Shown piece after piece: positions 29,291-38,644 of a stretch of DNA of 64,000 bases; position 1 is the stretch's first letter; each line of letters opens with the position of its first letter. The DNA comes from Akkermansia muciniphila. GTDB lineage: Bacteria > Verrucomicrobiota > Verrucomicrobiia > Verrucomicrobiales > Akkermansiaceae. Made by a program: the position numbers and the translations under genes. The DNA lies in NCBI GenBank assembly GCA_945860285.1, contig CAMAQB010000003.1, positions 1 through 64,000 on the forward strand, given 5' to 3'. A model generated the notes under the pieces. That model had not been told where the DNA came from and searched no databases. It was given only the letters and a program-made list of their open reading frames with translations.

Positions 29291-29829
29291 GATTCGATTT
29301 CGATTTGATAACGGGGGAGAGCAGGGTCGATTTCACGACTCCAGGCATCGATGCCACCCCGCATCACCCGGGTATTTTTCATGCCGTGGCCCAAAAACCA
29401 CGCGCAGGTATCGAGCGCGTTTTTGCCGAGGTGATCATATATAATGATTTCCTGATCGGGATTGTCCGCGAACAATTGCCGCTGCAGATCCTGGGTGAGA
29501 AAATGGCTGCCTGCGATCGCCACCGCCTCGTGTTCCTCTCGCGTGCGGCAGTCGAGCAGCACCGGCGGAGGGTTATTTGCAAGGCGCGATTTCACCTCCT
29601 GAACGGGAATGAGTAGTGACAGGTCGTGCTCGTGGGCCGCCTTCAGATGGTCGATCATTTCCTGCGGGGGAATGTCGCCGCTGCGCGCGCAAAGAGACGA
29701 CAGGGCTTCTTCGGCGGGGAAACCGCACGACTGGCAACCGCCGAGGTGGTAGCGTGCGAACAATGCCCGCCGGGCACCTGGATAGGCGGCGAGAATTTCT
29801 CCCATGCTGGTTTCCGGCGTGATCTTCAT
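29287..29829 (-). CDS. DUF1858-like N-terminal domain fused to rhodanese domain
   Basis: TSMGEILAAYPGARRALFARYHLGGCQSCGF, then PPPVLLDCRTREEHEAVAI..SH.. Confidence 0.75.
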   Translation of the reverse strand: MKITPETSMGEILAAYPGARRALFARYHLGGCQSCGFPAEEALSSLCARSGDIPPQEMIDHLKAAHEHDLSLLIPVQEVKSRLANNPPPVLLDCRTREEHEAVAIAGSHFLTQDLQRQLFADNPDQEIIIYDHLGKNALDTCAWFLGHGMKNTRVMRGGIDAWSREIDPALPRYQIEIES

Positions 29830-29914
29830 TGATTGATGCGAGCCACCGTAGCGGTGAAATCAAAATTTTCCACTGTTTCCCATCGATGAATTGTGTCATG
29901 CTGTCTCCCCGACC

Positions 29915-30751
29915 ATGAAAGACGAGGACGACTTGAAAATTCCCCTGCTGCCGAACTTGATGACGGCGGGCAATTTATGTTGCGGATTTTTGGCCGTGCT
30001 TTCTGTTTTTTATGGAGTGATGGAGGCATCGAAATCAGGAACCTATGATTTCCTGGAGGCGAAAAAGTACTATGAAACGGCGATCCTGTTGATTTTCGGA
30101 TCCTGTATTTTTGATTTGCTCGACGGGAGAATGGCGCGCATCACCGGTCAGGACTCGCCGTTTGGTCGGGAGTTCGATTCCCTCGCAGACATCGTATCGT
30201 TCGGCATGGCACCGGCGATGCTCGTTGCCAAAGCGGTGCTTTTTCCGCTGCCTAACAACGTCGGCTGGGGCATCGCCCTCGTCTATCTTCTCTGCGGCGC
30301 GATGCGGCTTGCGCGCTTCAATTGCCTGGCCCAGCTGCCGAAAAAACCGGGCGACAACGGCGACTTTACCGGCATTCCCATTCCCATGGCAGCGGGATTC
30401 ATTGCCTCGCTGACGATGCTGATCATCAATGTCTATGAAAACGACAAGCTGATCGGACCGTGGAAATACATCCTTGCCGCGGCGATGTTTGGTCTGTCGT
30501 TCCTGATGATGAGCAAGGTGCGCTATCCGAGCTTCAAGAAGGTTGATTTCAAGACCCGCGGATCCTTGTGGACCGTGATGGGCGCGGCACTCGCCCTTGT
30601 GCTCGTTGTGCGTTTCCGCTATCAGGGCCCTGTGGTGTTGTTCGGCGCCTATCTTGTGTATGGGCTTGTCCGACCACTGATTTCGAAACGGCTGCAAAAG
30701 GACATCGAGTGGGATGACGACGACGAACCGGAGAATACATCGCAGCCGTGA
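29915..30751 (+). CDS. pssA: CDP-diacylglycerol-serine O-phosphatidyltransferase
   Basis: CDP-alcohol phosphatidyltransferase signature DLLDGRMARITGQDSPFGREFDSLADIVSFG. Confidence 0.92.
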   Translation: MKDEDDLKIPLLPNLMTAGNLCCGFLAVLSVFYGVMEASKSGTYDFLEAKKYYETAILLIFGSCIFDLLDGRMARITGQDSPFGREFDSLADIVSFGMAPAMLVAKAVLFPLPNNVGWGIALVYLLCGAMRLARFNCLAQLPKKPGDNGDFTGIPIPMAAGFIASLTMLIINVYENDKLIGPWKYILAAAMFGLSFLMMSKVRYPSFKKVDFKTRGSLWTVMGAALALVLVVRFRYQGPVVLFGAYLVYGLVRPLISKRLQKDIEWDDDDEPENTSQP

Positions 30752-31353
30752 ATCCGATCCGCATGGTAGTGGGACTGGGCAATCCAGGCCGCGAGTATGA
30801 ATCCACACGTCACAACGTGGGTTTCATAGTGCTCGACCGTCTGGCGGGGGAAAAGCGCGTGTCATTCGAACTTCACGCCCGCTGGGAAAGCAGCGTGGCC
30901 AAGTTTCCCGTCGATGAGGTTTTGCTCGTGAAGCCGCTGACCTTCATGAACCTGAGCGGCAGGGGGGTGGGAAAAATCGCCCGGTTCTTCAAATGGCAGC
31001 CCCACCAGATCCTGGTGGTCTATGACGATGCCGCGCTCGATCTGGGCCGAATCCGCATCCGGGAAAAAGGCAGTCATGGTGGCCACAATGGCATTCGTTC
31101 GCTCATCGAACACCTGGGCACGGATGCCTTTCCCCGCATCAAATTGGGTATCGGTTCCAAGGAACAAGCCTCGATGGTCGGTCATGTGCTCGGCAAGTTC
31201 TCCGAGTCCGAGCAAGAAAGTTTGCAAAACATGCTTGCCATGGCAGCAAATGCTGTGCAAGATTCGCTCTCCCGAGGCATTGCCACCGCGGCGCATATTT
31301 ACAATACAATCGGCAATCAATCACTCAAGAAGTCAAATGAGCAGGAAATATGA
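30748..31353 (+). CDS. pth: Peptidyl-tRNA hydrolase
   Basis: VGLGNPGREYESTRHNVGF, KPLTFMNLSG, GSHGGHNGIRSL. Confidence 0.96.
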   Translation: MNPIRMVVGLGNPGREYESTRHNVGFIVLDRLAGEKRVSFELHARWESSVAKFPVDEVLLVKPLTFMNLSGRGVGKIARFFKWQPHQILVVYDDAALDLGRIRIREKGSHGGHNGIRSLIEHLGTDAFPRIKLGIGSKEQASMVGHVLGKFSESEQESLQNMLAMAANAVQDSLSRGIATAAHIYNTIGNQSLKKSNEQEI

Positions 31354-31624
31354 AGGAATCGTGGTTCTCAACACCAAGGGAACCGATGGCGGCGTTGAAG
31401 ATTTGGTCAGCGTTGTTTCAAAGGAAATGGAGGCCGAGGGTGCGAAAATTTCCGAGGTTCAGGATCTCGGACGGCGCAAATTTGCCTATGCGTCCGATCA
31501 TCTGGAATCGGGCCATTACATCAACTACGCTTTTGCCGCGGAACCCGCCGCGATCGAAAAAATCAAAGGTCGCCTGCGTCTGAACAATCACGTCCATCTG
31601 CAATATTTCCAACGCAAGGGCTGA
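31337..31624 (+). CDS. rpsF: 30S ribosomal protein S6
   Basis: MSRKYEGIVVLNTKGTDGGVEDLV..GRRKFAYASDHLESGHYINYAF; nested inside the longer listed ORF 31022..31624. Confidence 0.9.
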   Translation: MSRKYEGIVVLNTKGTDGGVEDLVSVVSKEMEAEGAKISEVQDLGRRKFAYASDHLESGHYINYAFAAEPAAIEKIKGRLRLNNHVHLQYFQRKG

Positions 31625-31697
31625 TCCACAGTGAAGATTGTTCTTTTGAACACTTTTTGATTGACATGCGATTTCTGGATGCTAGCTTCGCACGACT

Positions 31698-32180
31698 ATG
31701 GCAAATTTAAACAAAGTATTGTTGCTGGGCAATTTGACCCGCGACCCTGAACTGCGCTACACGCCGAAAGGAACGGCGGTGGCCGATATTGGCGTGGCGA
31801 TCAATCGCGTTTGGAACAACGAGCAGAATCAACGTCAGGAGGAAACCACTTTTGTGGACATCACCCTCTGGGGGCGCCAGGCGGAAATCGCGCAGCAGTA
31901 TCTGACCAAGGGCAGGGGAGTATTCATTGAGGGTCGCCTGCAAATGGACACCTGGGAGGACAAGGCCTCCGGTCAAAAACGCAGCAAACTCAAGGTGGTT
32001 GCGGAAAGTCTTCAGTTCATGCCGGACGGCAAGGGCAATGCGGGTGGTGGTTTTTCGTCCTCCGCTGGAGCCTCGGCGAATGGTTCGGCCCCGCGCTCGC
32101 AGCACTCGGCTCCTCCGCAAGGGGGCTCTTCCATGGAAGAGGGCGGGTTCAACGAGGATGACGATGCCATTCCTTTTTGA
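31698..32180 (+). CDS. ssb: Single-stranded DNA-binding protein
   Basis: MANLNKVLLLGNLTRDPELRYTPKGTAVADIGVAINR; acidic C-terminal tip DDAIPF. Confidence 0.97.
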   Translation: MANLNKVLLLGNLTRDPELRYTPKGTAVADIGVAINRVWNNEQNQRQEETTFVDITLWGRQAEIAQQYLTKGRGVFIEGRLQMDTWEDKASGQKRSKLKVVAESLQFMPDGKGNAGGGFSSSAGASANGSAPRSQHSAPPQGGSSMEEGGFNEDDDAIPF

Positions 32181-32199
32181 ATTCCTCATTTCGAAGGAC

Positions 32200-33069
32200 T
32201 TACCGGAAGCCGGAGAGCCGAAACAAACGCGCGGCGTTTTGCGTGGTTACATCGCCGCATTGACGAATTGAAACTCCTCTGAGTTTCGCCAGTTCGGTCA
32301 GAGTGATAGGGAGGTCTGCGGGATGGTGGTAGTTGTCCCGATGATAATTTCCCTGGAAGATTTCCGGAGGTGCCATGTCCGGGGCATCGGTTTCGATCAG
32401 CAATCGATCATCGGGAATATGTCGAAATGTCAGCATGGTTTGCTGCTTGCGGGGGTGCAGGAAATACCCGGAAAATGAAAAATGCGCACCCCGCCTGCAC
32501 AGCGATGGCACATGTTCACGCGGACCGTTGTAAGAATGCAGGAGAAAATCGGGCAGCGGCGGCGAGGAATCCAAGAGTCCGATGAACTGCGGCCAGGCCT
32601 TCAGGCAGTGAATGGTGAGTGGCCGGTCGAATTCCCGGCTGAGTTGCATGTGGATTTTGAAAACCTCTGCTTGATCATCGATGTCGGCATCCCTCATCCA
32701 CAGGTCGAGACCGCATTCGCCGATCGAAGCCAGTGGATTTTCCAACAAAAAATGCCGCAGTTTTTCCTGCCACTCTATTGAGCGAGCGCCGGTTTTCCAA
32801 GGGTGAAGCCCGAATGCCGGACTGATCCGTTCGGGATGCGCTTTGTGCAGGGCTTCGACTTCCGGCCAGTCATGCTCGCAGGTGCCGTTGACGATGTTAT
32901 GGACGATGTTTTCATCCTGCATGCTGGCTAGAACATCGGCAAGGTCATCACCGAATCGTTGATCCTGCAGATGATTGTGGGCATCGATCAAAGTGCCCTG
33001 CGCATTGTTGTTTTCCGTTGGCATGCGTTGACCGACTCCGAGAACCGCAGGACCCGGCAACCTGCTCAC
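32200..33069 (-). CDS. TatD family hydrolase
   Basis: LIDAHNHLQDQRF, IGECGLDL, LLIETDAPDM. Confidence 0.9.
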   Translation of the reverse strand: MSRLPGPAVLGVGQRMPTENNNAQGTLIDAHNHLQDQRFGDDLADVLASMQDENIVHNIVNGTCEHDWPEVEALHKAHPERISPAFGLHPWKTGARSIEWQEKLRHFLLENPLASIGECGLDLWMRDADIDDQAEVFKIHMQLSREFDRPLTIHCLKAWPQFIGLLDSSPPLPDFLLHSYNGPREHVPSLCRRGAHFSFSGYFLHPRKQQTMLTFRHIPDDRLLIETDAPDMAPPEIFQGNYHRDNYHHPADLPITLTELAKLRGVSIRQCGDVTTQNAARLFRLSGFR

Positions 33070-33536
33070 TCCACTTCGACAGTGAGATTGATTTCGACGG
33101 CCGCGTTGAGAGGCAGTGAGGCGACACCGATGGCGGTGCGGGCGTGCTTTCCTCTGTCGCCGAAAATTTCCAGCAGCAATTCCGATGCGCCGTTGATGAC
33201 CTTCGGGTGATCATAAAAATCCGCAGCGCAACTGACAAAACCATTCACGCTGACAATGCGGGTTACGAGATCGATGCTGCCGATTTCCGCTTCAATCACG
33301 GCGAGCCGGTTGAGCACGATCATCCGCGATGCCTCCTGGCCTTCTTCGATCGAAACGTCGCGCGGAAGCTGGCCGAGGATTTTCTTTTCGCCGTCGATCG
33401 GCAATCCTCCGGAGAGGAAGAGCAGGTTTCCCGTGCGGACACAATTGACATAAGCGGCAAGCGGAACCGGGACTTTCGGCAGCGTGAGTCCGAGTCGGGC
33501 GAGATTTTCTGAAGCGGTCATGGGCGGTATCGACAA
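33066..33536 (-). CDS. RidA/YjgF/L-PSP family protein
   Basis: NLLFLSGGLPIDGEKKILGQLPRDVSIEEGQEASR..; C-term RTAIGVASLPLNAAVEINLTVEV. Confidence 0.88.
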   Translation of the reverse strand: MSIPPMTASENLARLGLTLPKVPVPLAAYVNCVRTGNLLFLSGGLPIDGEKKILGQLPRDVSIEEGQEASRMIVLNRLAVIEAEIGSIDLVTRIVSVNGFVSCAADFYDHPKVINGASELLLEIFGDRGKHARTAIGVASLPLNAAVEINLTVEVE

Positions 33537-33542
33537 TCGTTG

Positions 33543-34598
33543 TTAGGGTTTCTTTTTCTCAAGCGGCGCGGCGGCGGGAATGGCGGCGGCGGGGAATTTT
33601 CCGGAGATATGGTTGATCAGCTTGATGCCGGCGGGAGAAAGACTGGCGGTATTGCCGCTGCCGCTGAGGAGCCCGCGGGTTTTGTACCCATGAGGCACGT
33701 CCGATGGCCTGACCATCGTGACCGTCGGCTGTGTCACCTTGCGGTCGCTGGCGGTGATCGCCAGAGGCATGCCGGTCTCGGAGAAAGAAAGTTCCCACGA
33801 CAGGCTGGGCTTGGCATCATTGGAGCGGAGCATCCACGGGTAGCGCGTTGCCAGATCCAGTGGGCCTTCGTTGGGAATGGTTGCTTTGAAATACACGGGA
33901 AAACTGCCGAGAAATTGCGAGACCGTGATGTCGGGTTTGTTTTTGTGGGCGAGAAAAAACGATGCGACATCGAGGCCCGCGAGGTTCACGCCGTTGAAGG
34001 CACCATGAAACCCTGGTGTCTTGCCTACGCTGTCGTCATACCGGCTGTGGAGCATGAGGGCCAGCTCCAGATGGCAGTGGGCGCGCTCGCGGGTGATGCC
34101 GTCGCCGGTGAACCCCATGCGGCCGAGTGCACCGCCTTTGGCCACCGGGTCGCCGACCTTGCAGTTGACCTCCGCGAGATGTGCGTAGAGGCTGTATACG
34201 GGCGAGTCCTCCCAGGTGTGTTCGACAACCACGTATTTCCCATAATTGCTGCGACCCGCGGCATCGCTGACGTAGGCGACTTTTCCTGCGGCGATGGAGG
34301 ATACGGGATCCAGAGGATTGCCTGCCTTGTCACGATTGACCGGCGAAATGTCGATGCCTTCGTGAAACTTTGTTTGCAGAACTTGGTTGCCCACCCGCAC
34401 GCTGGTGCGCACAAAACCATAACATCCCGCTTCCCATGGCTGGGTATGTGCGCCCTCGAAAAACCGGTCCACATACATGTAGAATTTTTCCGGATTGCCG
34501 CTCAGTAGATTGTTGTTTTCCGTAGGCAGTTGGATGTCAACGGCCGGGGAAACGAGAGGAAAGCATGCAACAAGTAAGGTCGGCAGGCGCATCGACAT
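33543..34598 (-). CDS. M23-family (LytM-like) peptidase
   Basis: FHEGIDISPV, HTWEDSPVYSLYAHLAEV, RAHCHLEL. Start inferred at MSMRLPTLL because the longer ORF overlaps the upstream gene. Confidence 0.8.
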   Translation of the reverse strand: MSMRLPTLLVACFPLVSPAVDIQLPTENNNLLSGNPEKFYMYVDRFFEGAHTQPWEAGCYGFVRTSVRVGNQVLQTKFHEGIDISPVNRDKAGNPLDPVSSIAAGKVAYVSDAAGRSNYGKYVVVEHTWEDSPVYSLYAHLAEVNCKVGDPVAKGGALGRMGFTGDGITRERAHCHLELALMLHSRYDDSVGKTPGFHGAFNGVNLAGLDVASFFLAHKNKPDITVSQFLGSFPVYFKATIPNEGPLDLATRYPWMLRSNDAKPSLSWELSFSETGMPLAITASDRKVTQPTVTMVRPSDVPHGYKTRGLLSGSGNTASLSPAGIKLINHISGKFPAAAIPAAAPLEKKKP

Positions 34599-34611
34599 CG
34601 GCGTGGGGGGG

Positions 34612-35118
34612 TTATTTCTTTTCCTTGCCGATTCGCGGCACCAGCTTGTCGTATTCCTTGAGTTCCGCATCCTGGATTCCGTTCCAAATGACGATGAAAC
34701 CATCCTTGATCGGCTGATCGATGATCACATTGTCCACAAAGCGGCCATTGACCACAGCGGCCAGCATCCGGCCCTGGTTGGCGGCGGTGATGTTTTCCAA
34801 CCGGCTGGCAGCGGAACCGCGGAGTCGAAACACCGCGCCGTAATCGACACCGTTGTCGGCGAGGAAAGGGCTGAAAGCCACAATGTCCTTGCTGGTGATG
34901 TCAGGAGCCTTCTGAAAGTAGCGAACTTTGCCGGCCACGGTCTGCGTGTAGATGTTTTTCGGGTTGTTGTTGGCATCGGTTTCCATATGAAAGGAAACCG
35001 CGATGTTCTGCCCTTTTTTGTCGCCAGCATAGGCGGGAAAGGCAAGCAGCAGCAGGATTGGCAGCAGTCGGGACAAACCATGGTTCATGCGGTGATGCTG
35101 GGCTGGTTCGAAGGTCAT
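34612..35118 (-). CDS. Hypothetical secreted protein
   Basis: 168-aa ORF with signal-like N-terminus (LLPILLLLAFPAYAGDKKG). Confidence 0.6.
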   Translation of the reverse strand: MTFEPAQHHRMNHGLSRLLPILLLLAFPAYAGDKKGQNIAVSFHMETDANNNPKNIYTQTVAGKVRYFQKAPDITSKDIVAFSPFLADNGVDYGAVFRLRGSAASRLENITAANQGRMLAAVVNGRFVDNVIIDQPIKDGFIVIWNGIQDAELKEYDKLVPRIGKEKK

Positions 35119-35193
35119 GGCAAGGCAAAGATTGCGGAATCCGTTTGATTTTTCTTCTCGAAATCAGGGGCGTATCCAGTCTATTCTCGGCGC

Positions 35194-35943
35194 ATGGTTT
35201 TTGAAACATCGTCTCTGCCCAAGAACTTTGCCATGGAGCAGGACCTGCTCGACCATCTCGGCAGCAGGTCGGGCTGCCAACGCTGCATTCGTGGTCAGAA
35301 GGGCGAGCTGTTGCTGGTCGTTCACGATGTTCCGCAACCGGGCGTGCCCGAGCGCAAGGCATTGTTTTTTTGGAAGGACCAGGAGAATATCTGGCATGGC
35401 AGCGAGGGACAGGGGCTTCAAGGGCTCTATCATCTGCTGGAAGAATATGGCAAGGCGATCGACGTGCACGAGGCGGTGATCGACGATGCCGACACGGCGA
35501 AGGAGATTTTCGACATTCTCCGTCATGCCGGGCCGCTATCGCGATCGACGAGGAATCTTTACATGGCTCTGCAGGAGGCCCTTGAGAAAAGACCGCAGGA
35601 CAAGGAATTGCGCAACCTGAGCGACCGCGCGCTGGAAAATGAGCGCGCCGCCGATCTGCTTTATGCGGATGCCCGGGTGACTCTGGAGTTCATCCGCGCC
35701 GAGCGGGCGGAAGAACAGGCGAAGTCGGCCGACCGCCTGGCCCGGCTTGGATTCCGTTTGAATCTTTTGGCCGGTTTCTTTCTGCCTCTGGTCGCGCTCG
35801 GCGGCTTGATGGGGATGAATGTGAACCTGCCGCCCTTCACTCACGATGCATTTTGGTACATTGTGGTGGGCGGACTGGTTTTTGGCGCTTTGATCTTTTT
35901 GCTGGTGGGATACAACACCGGCGAAAAGGGCGACGATGTCTGA
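35194..35943 (+). CDS. CorA-like membrane protein
   Basis: C-term LGFRLNLLAGFFLPLVALGGLMGMNVNLP..FWYIVVGGLVFGALIFLLVGY: two TM helices with a GMN motif. Confidence 0.7.
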   Translation: MVFETSSLPKNFAMEQDLLDHLGSRSGCQRCIRGQKGELLLVVHDVPQPGVPERKALFFWKDQENIWHGSEGQGLQGLYHLLEEYGKAIDVHEAVIDDADTAKEIFDILRHAGPLSRSTRNLYMALQEALEKRPQDKELRNLSDRALENERAADLLYADARVTLEFIRAERAEEQAKSADRLARLGFRLNLLAGFFLPLVALGGLMGMNVNLPPFTHDAFWYIVVGGLVFGALIFLLVGYNTGEKGDDV

Positions 35944-35945
35944 AA

Positions 35946-36767
35946 TCACGCTGGTTGGCAGCGCGGGCAGTAGAAGCTGGCTCGCTGCGCCTGGATGATT
36001 TTGATGATCGGCACTCCGCAGTTGCGGCAGGGTTGACCAGCCCGGTCATAAACGAAAAGCATCTGACGAAAGTAGCCGGGTTCGCCATTTTCGCGGAGAA
36101 AATCCCGCAGGGTTGTCCCACCCTGGGCGATTGATTTCTCCAGAACATCGCGGATGGAATCGACCAGTCGTCCGGCCAACTTTTTGGAAATGTCCGCCGC
36201 GCATTTCGTCGGGCGGATGCCCGCGTGAAAGAGCGCTTCGGATGCGTAGATGTTGCCCACGCCGACGACGACAGCATTGTCCATGATCGCGACTTTGATC
36301 GGGCGCTTCGTTTTGCTCAGGGTGCTGTGGAGATGCTCCGCGTGGAAGTCATCGAGCAAAGGTTCCGGCCCCAATCCCGCGAAGAGCGGATGTGATAGCG
36401 GATCCTTGTTAACGAAATGGGTGAAGATGCCAAAGCGGCGCGGATCGTGATAGCGCAGTTGTTTTCCAGACGACAAGCTCAGGGCGACGTGGTCGTGGCG
36501 GCGGAATTCCGTTGTCGGATCAACAATTCGCAGGCTGCCCGACATGCCGAGGTGAATGATCACATGGTGCCGCCGCACAAGGGAGATGACAAGATATTTG
36601 GCTCGTCGCGCGACGCGGGTGATTTTCAGTCCTTCGATTTCCGTTAGAGAGGCTGGCACCGGTTGGCGCAGGTCGCGGCGGCGAACGAGGACTTCCCTGA
36701 CGTTTTTCCCCAGGAGATGAGGTTCAATACCCCGTCGGGTGGTCTCGACTTCAGGAAGTTCCGGCAT
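35946..36767 (-). CDS. mutM: Formamidopyrimidine-DNA glycosylase
   Basis: MPELPEVETTRRGIEPHL N-terminus and C-terminal zinc finger CRNCGVPIIKIIQAQRASFYCPRCQ. Confidence 0.97.
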   Translation of the reverse strand: MPELPEVETTRRGIEPHLLGKNVREVLVRRRDLRQPVPASLTEIEGLKITRVARRAKYLVISLVRRHHVIIHLGMSGSLRIVDPTTEFRRHDHVALSLSSGKQLRYHDPRRFGIFTHFVNKDPLSHPLFAGLGPEPLLDDFHAEHLHSTLSKTKRPIKVAIMDNAVVVGVGNIYASEALFHAGIRPTKCAADISKKLAGRLVDSIRDVLEKSIAQGGTTLRDFLRENGEPGYFRQMLFVYDRAGQPCRNCGVPIIKIIQAQRASFYCPRCQPA

Positions 36768-36770
36768 GGC

Positions 36771-38537
36771 TCACTGCAATGTTGCGTTCGCCAATGTGGC
36801 ATAGGCCCCGTTGAGGGCAAGCAGTTCCTCGTGAGTGCCGCTTTCGCAAATCCTGCCGTCCCTGAGGAAATAGATGCAATGCGCCTTGCGCACGGTGGAA
36901 AGACGGTGGGCGATGACAAAACAGGTCCTCTCGCTGCGCAAGTTGTCGAGAGCTTCTTGAATCAGTTTTTCGGTCTGGTTGTCGAGCGCCGAGGTTGCCT
37001 CATCCAGCAACAGCAGCGGAGGGTTTTTCAGCAGGGCCCGGGCGATGGACAGCCGTTGTTTTTCGCCGCCCGAAAACCTCACGCCGCGCTCTCCGGCCAC
37101 GGTGTCCAATCCCTCGGGCAGGTCCCTAACGAATCCGGCGGCGTTCGCCGATTCCAGCGCCTGCCAGATCTGGTCGTCGCCGGCATTCATGTTGGCTAGC
37201 TTCATGTTCTCGCGAATGCTGGTGTTGAAAAGAAAGCTTTCCTGGGTGACATAGCCTGTGTTGTCGCGCAGCCATTCTTTGGAGAGCCCGTCGATCGGTT
37301 GATCATCCAAAAGTATGACCCCGGTATCCGCTTCGTAAAATCGTGTCAGCAAATTCAGGATCGTTGACTTGCCCGCACCCGTTGGTCCGACCAGCGCAAT
37401 GGTCTGCCCCGGCGCGGCATGAAGGGTGATTTCGCTGACCGTCGGCGCCTCACTGCCGTAGGAAAATCCGACGTTCTTGAAGCGAACCCCGCCCTGGAAG
37501 TTTTCCAATTTCAGTCCATCCCTCAGGTTGCTTTCATCCGGTGTGTCGATGATCGCGAAGATCCGCTCCGCCGCCACCACACCCCGGGTGAAGGTCTGCG
37601 CGAGACCATTGATGCGCGAGACCGGGTCGAACAAAAATCCCCACGCCACCAGGAAGGACATCACCACGCCCGGTGTGATCCTGCCCTCCACCGCCCACCA
37701 CGCGCCGAAGGCCACCATCAGGATGATCCCCGATTCCGCGATCAGCGAAACCGCCGGCCAGACGATGGACTGGCCTTTCATGATGTCCATGTGCTTCTCC
37801 CCGACCTTGCGCGAGGCGCTGTCGAAATGATCCAGCGCCTCGGGTTCCACCGTGTAGGCCTTGATCTGGCGAATGCCTGTTAGATTATCGTGCAGCAAGG
37901 CATTGAGCGCCGAGGCGGCTTCCGATGACTCGCGCCATTTCGGTTCGGAACGTCTCGACCACCACGAAGTGATCAGGCCGATGAACGGCAGCGGCAGCAG
38001 CGTGATCAGCGCGAGTTGCCACGATTGATGGATCATGTATGCCAGAACCACCAAAAACTGTAGTATTGCTGCGAGGGTTTGATCGATGCCGTCGATCACC
38101 ACACGATCCATTGTCGGCACGTCATCGGCGACGCGTGACATGATTTCACCCGACGACTTGGTGTCGAACCACTTCACCGGCAGTCGCTGCAACTTGTCAT
38201 ACAGTTCCACCCGGATGAGGTGGGTGATTTTCAATTCCAGGGCATTGTTGAAATAAGTGCGCATGGTGAACAGCACCTGCCTGAGGGAAATCGCCGCGAT
38301 GCCCAGTAAAGCGGTGGGTATGATCAAATCCAGCCTTTTGTGCGGGATGATCACATCGATAAATCGCATCGTCACACCCGGCAACACCAGGATCAGGCTG
38401 GTGCAGGCGACGGCCAGCAAAAACGAAACCACGCTGCGCAGAGGGAAACGCAGCGTGTGCCGGATGATGCGCAAAAGCGATGACATGCTCGCACTATGGG
38501 GGAGATGTAATGGGGGGGAAAGCGATTTCCGCGGCAA
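36771..38537 (-). CDS. ABC transporter, fused permease/ATPase (MsbA-like)
   Basis: Six-TM domain; ALVGPTGAGKSTILNLL, FSGGEKQRLSIARALL, LLLLDEATSALD. Confidence 0.93.
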   Translation of the reverse strand: MPRKSLSPPLHLPHSASMSSLLRIIRHTLRFPLRSVVSFLLAVACTSLILVLPGVTMRFIDVIIPHKRLDLIIPTALLGIAAISLRQVLFTMRTYFNNALELKITHLIRVELYDKLQRLPVKWFDTKSSGEIMSRVADDVPTMDRVVIDGIDQTLAAILQFLVVLAYMIHQSWQLALITLLPLPFIGLITSWWSRRSEPKWRESSEAASALNALLHDNLTGIRQIKAYTVEPEALDHFDSASRKVGEKHMDIMKGQSIVWPAVSLIAESGIILMVAFGAWWAVEGRITPGVVMSFLVAWGFLFDPVSRINGLAQTFTRGVVAAERIFAIIDTPDESNLRDGLKLENFQGGVRFKNVGFSYGSEAPTVSEITLHAAPGQTIALVGPTGAGKSTILNLLTRFYEADTGVILLDDQPIDGLSKEWLRDNTGYVTQESFLFNTSIRENMKLANMNAGDDQIWQALESANAAGFVRDLPEGLDTVAGERGVRFSGGEKQRLSIARALLKNPPLLLLDEATSALDNQTEKLIQEALDNLRSERTCFVIAHRLSTVRKAHCIYFLRDGRICESGTHEELLALNGAYATLANATLQ

Positions 38538-38644
38538 AATTCAGCAGCCGAAAAACGCCAACACAGCAGCGTGTATTGCCACATTGTTGCCGGGCATCGC
38601 GGAATAACCCGGAGCGGACAGGGGCGCGGCCCCGCCTAGCGGAT

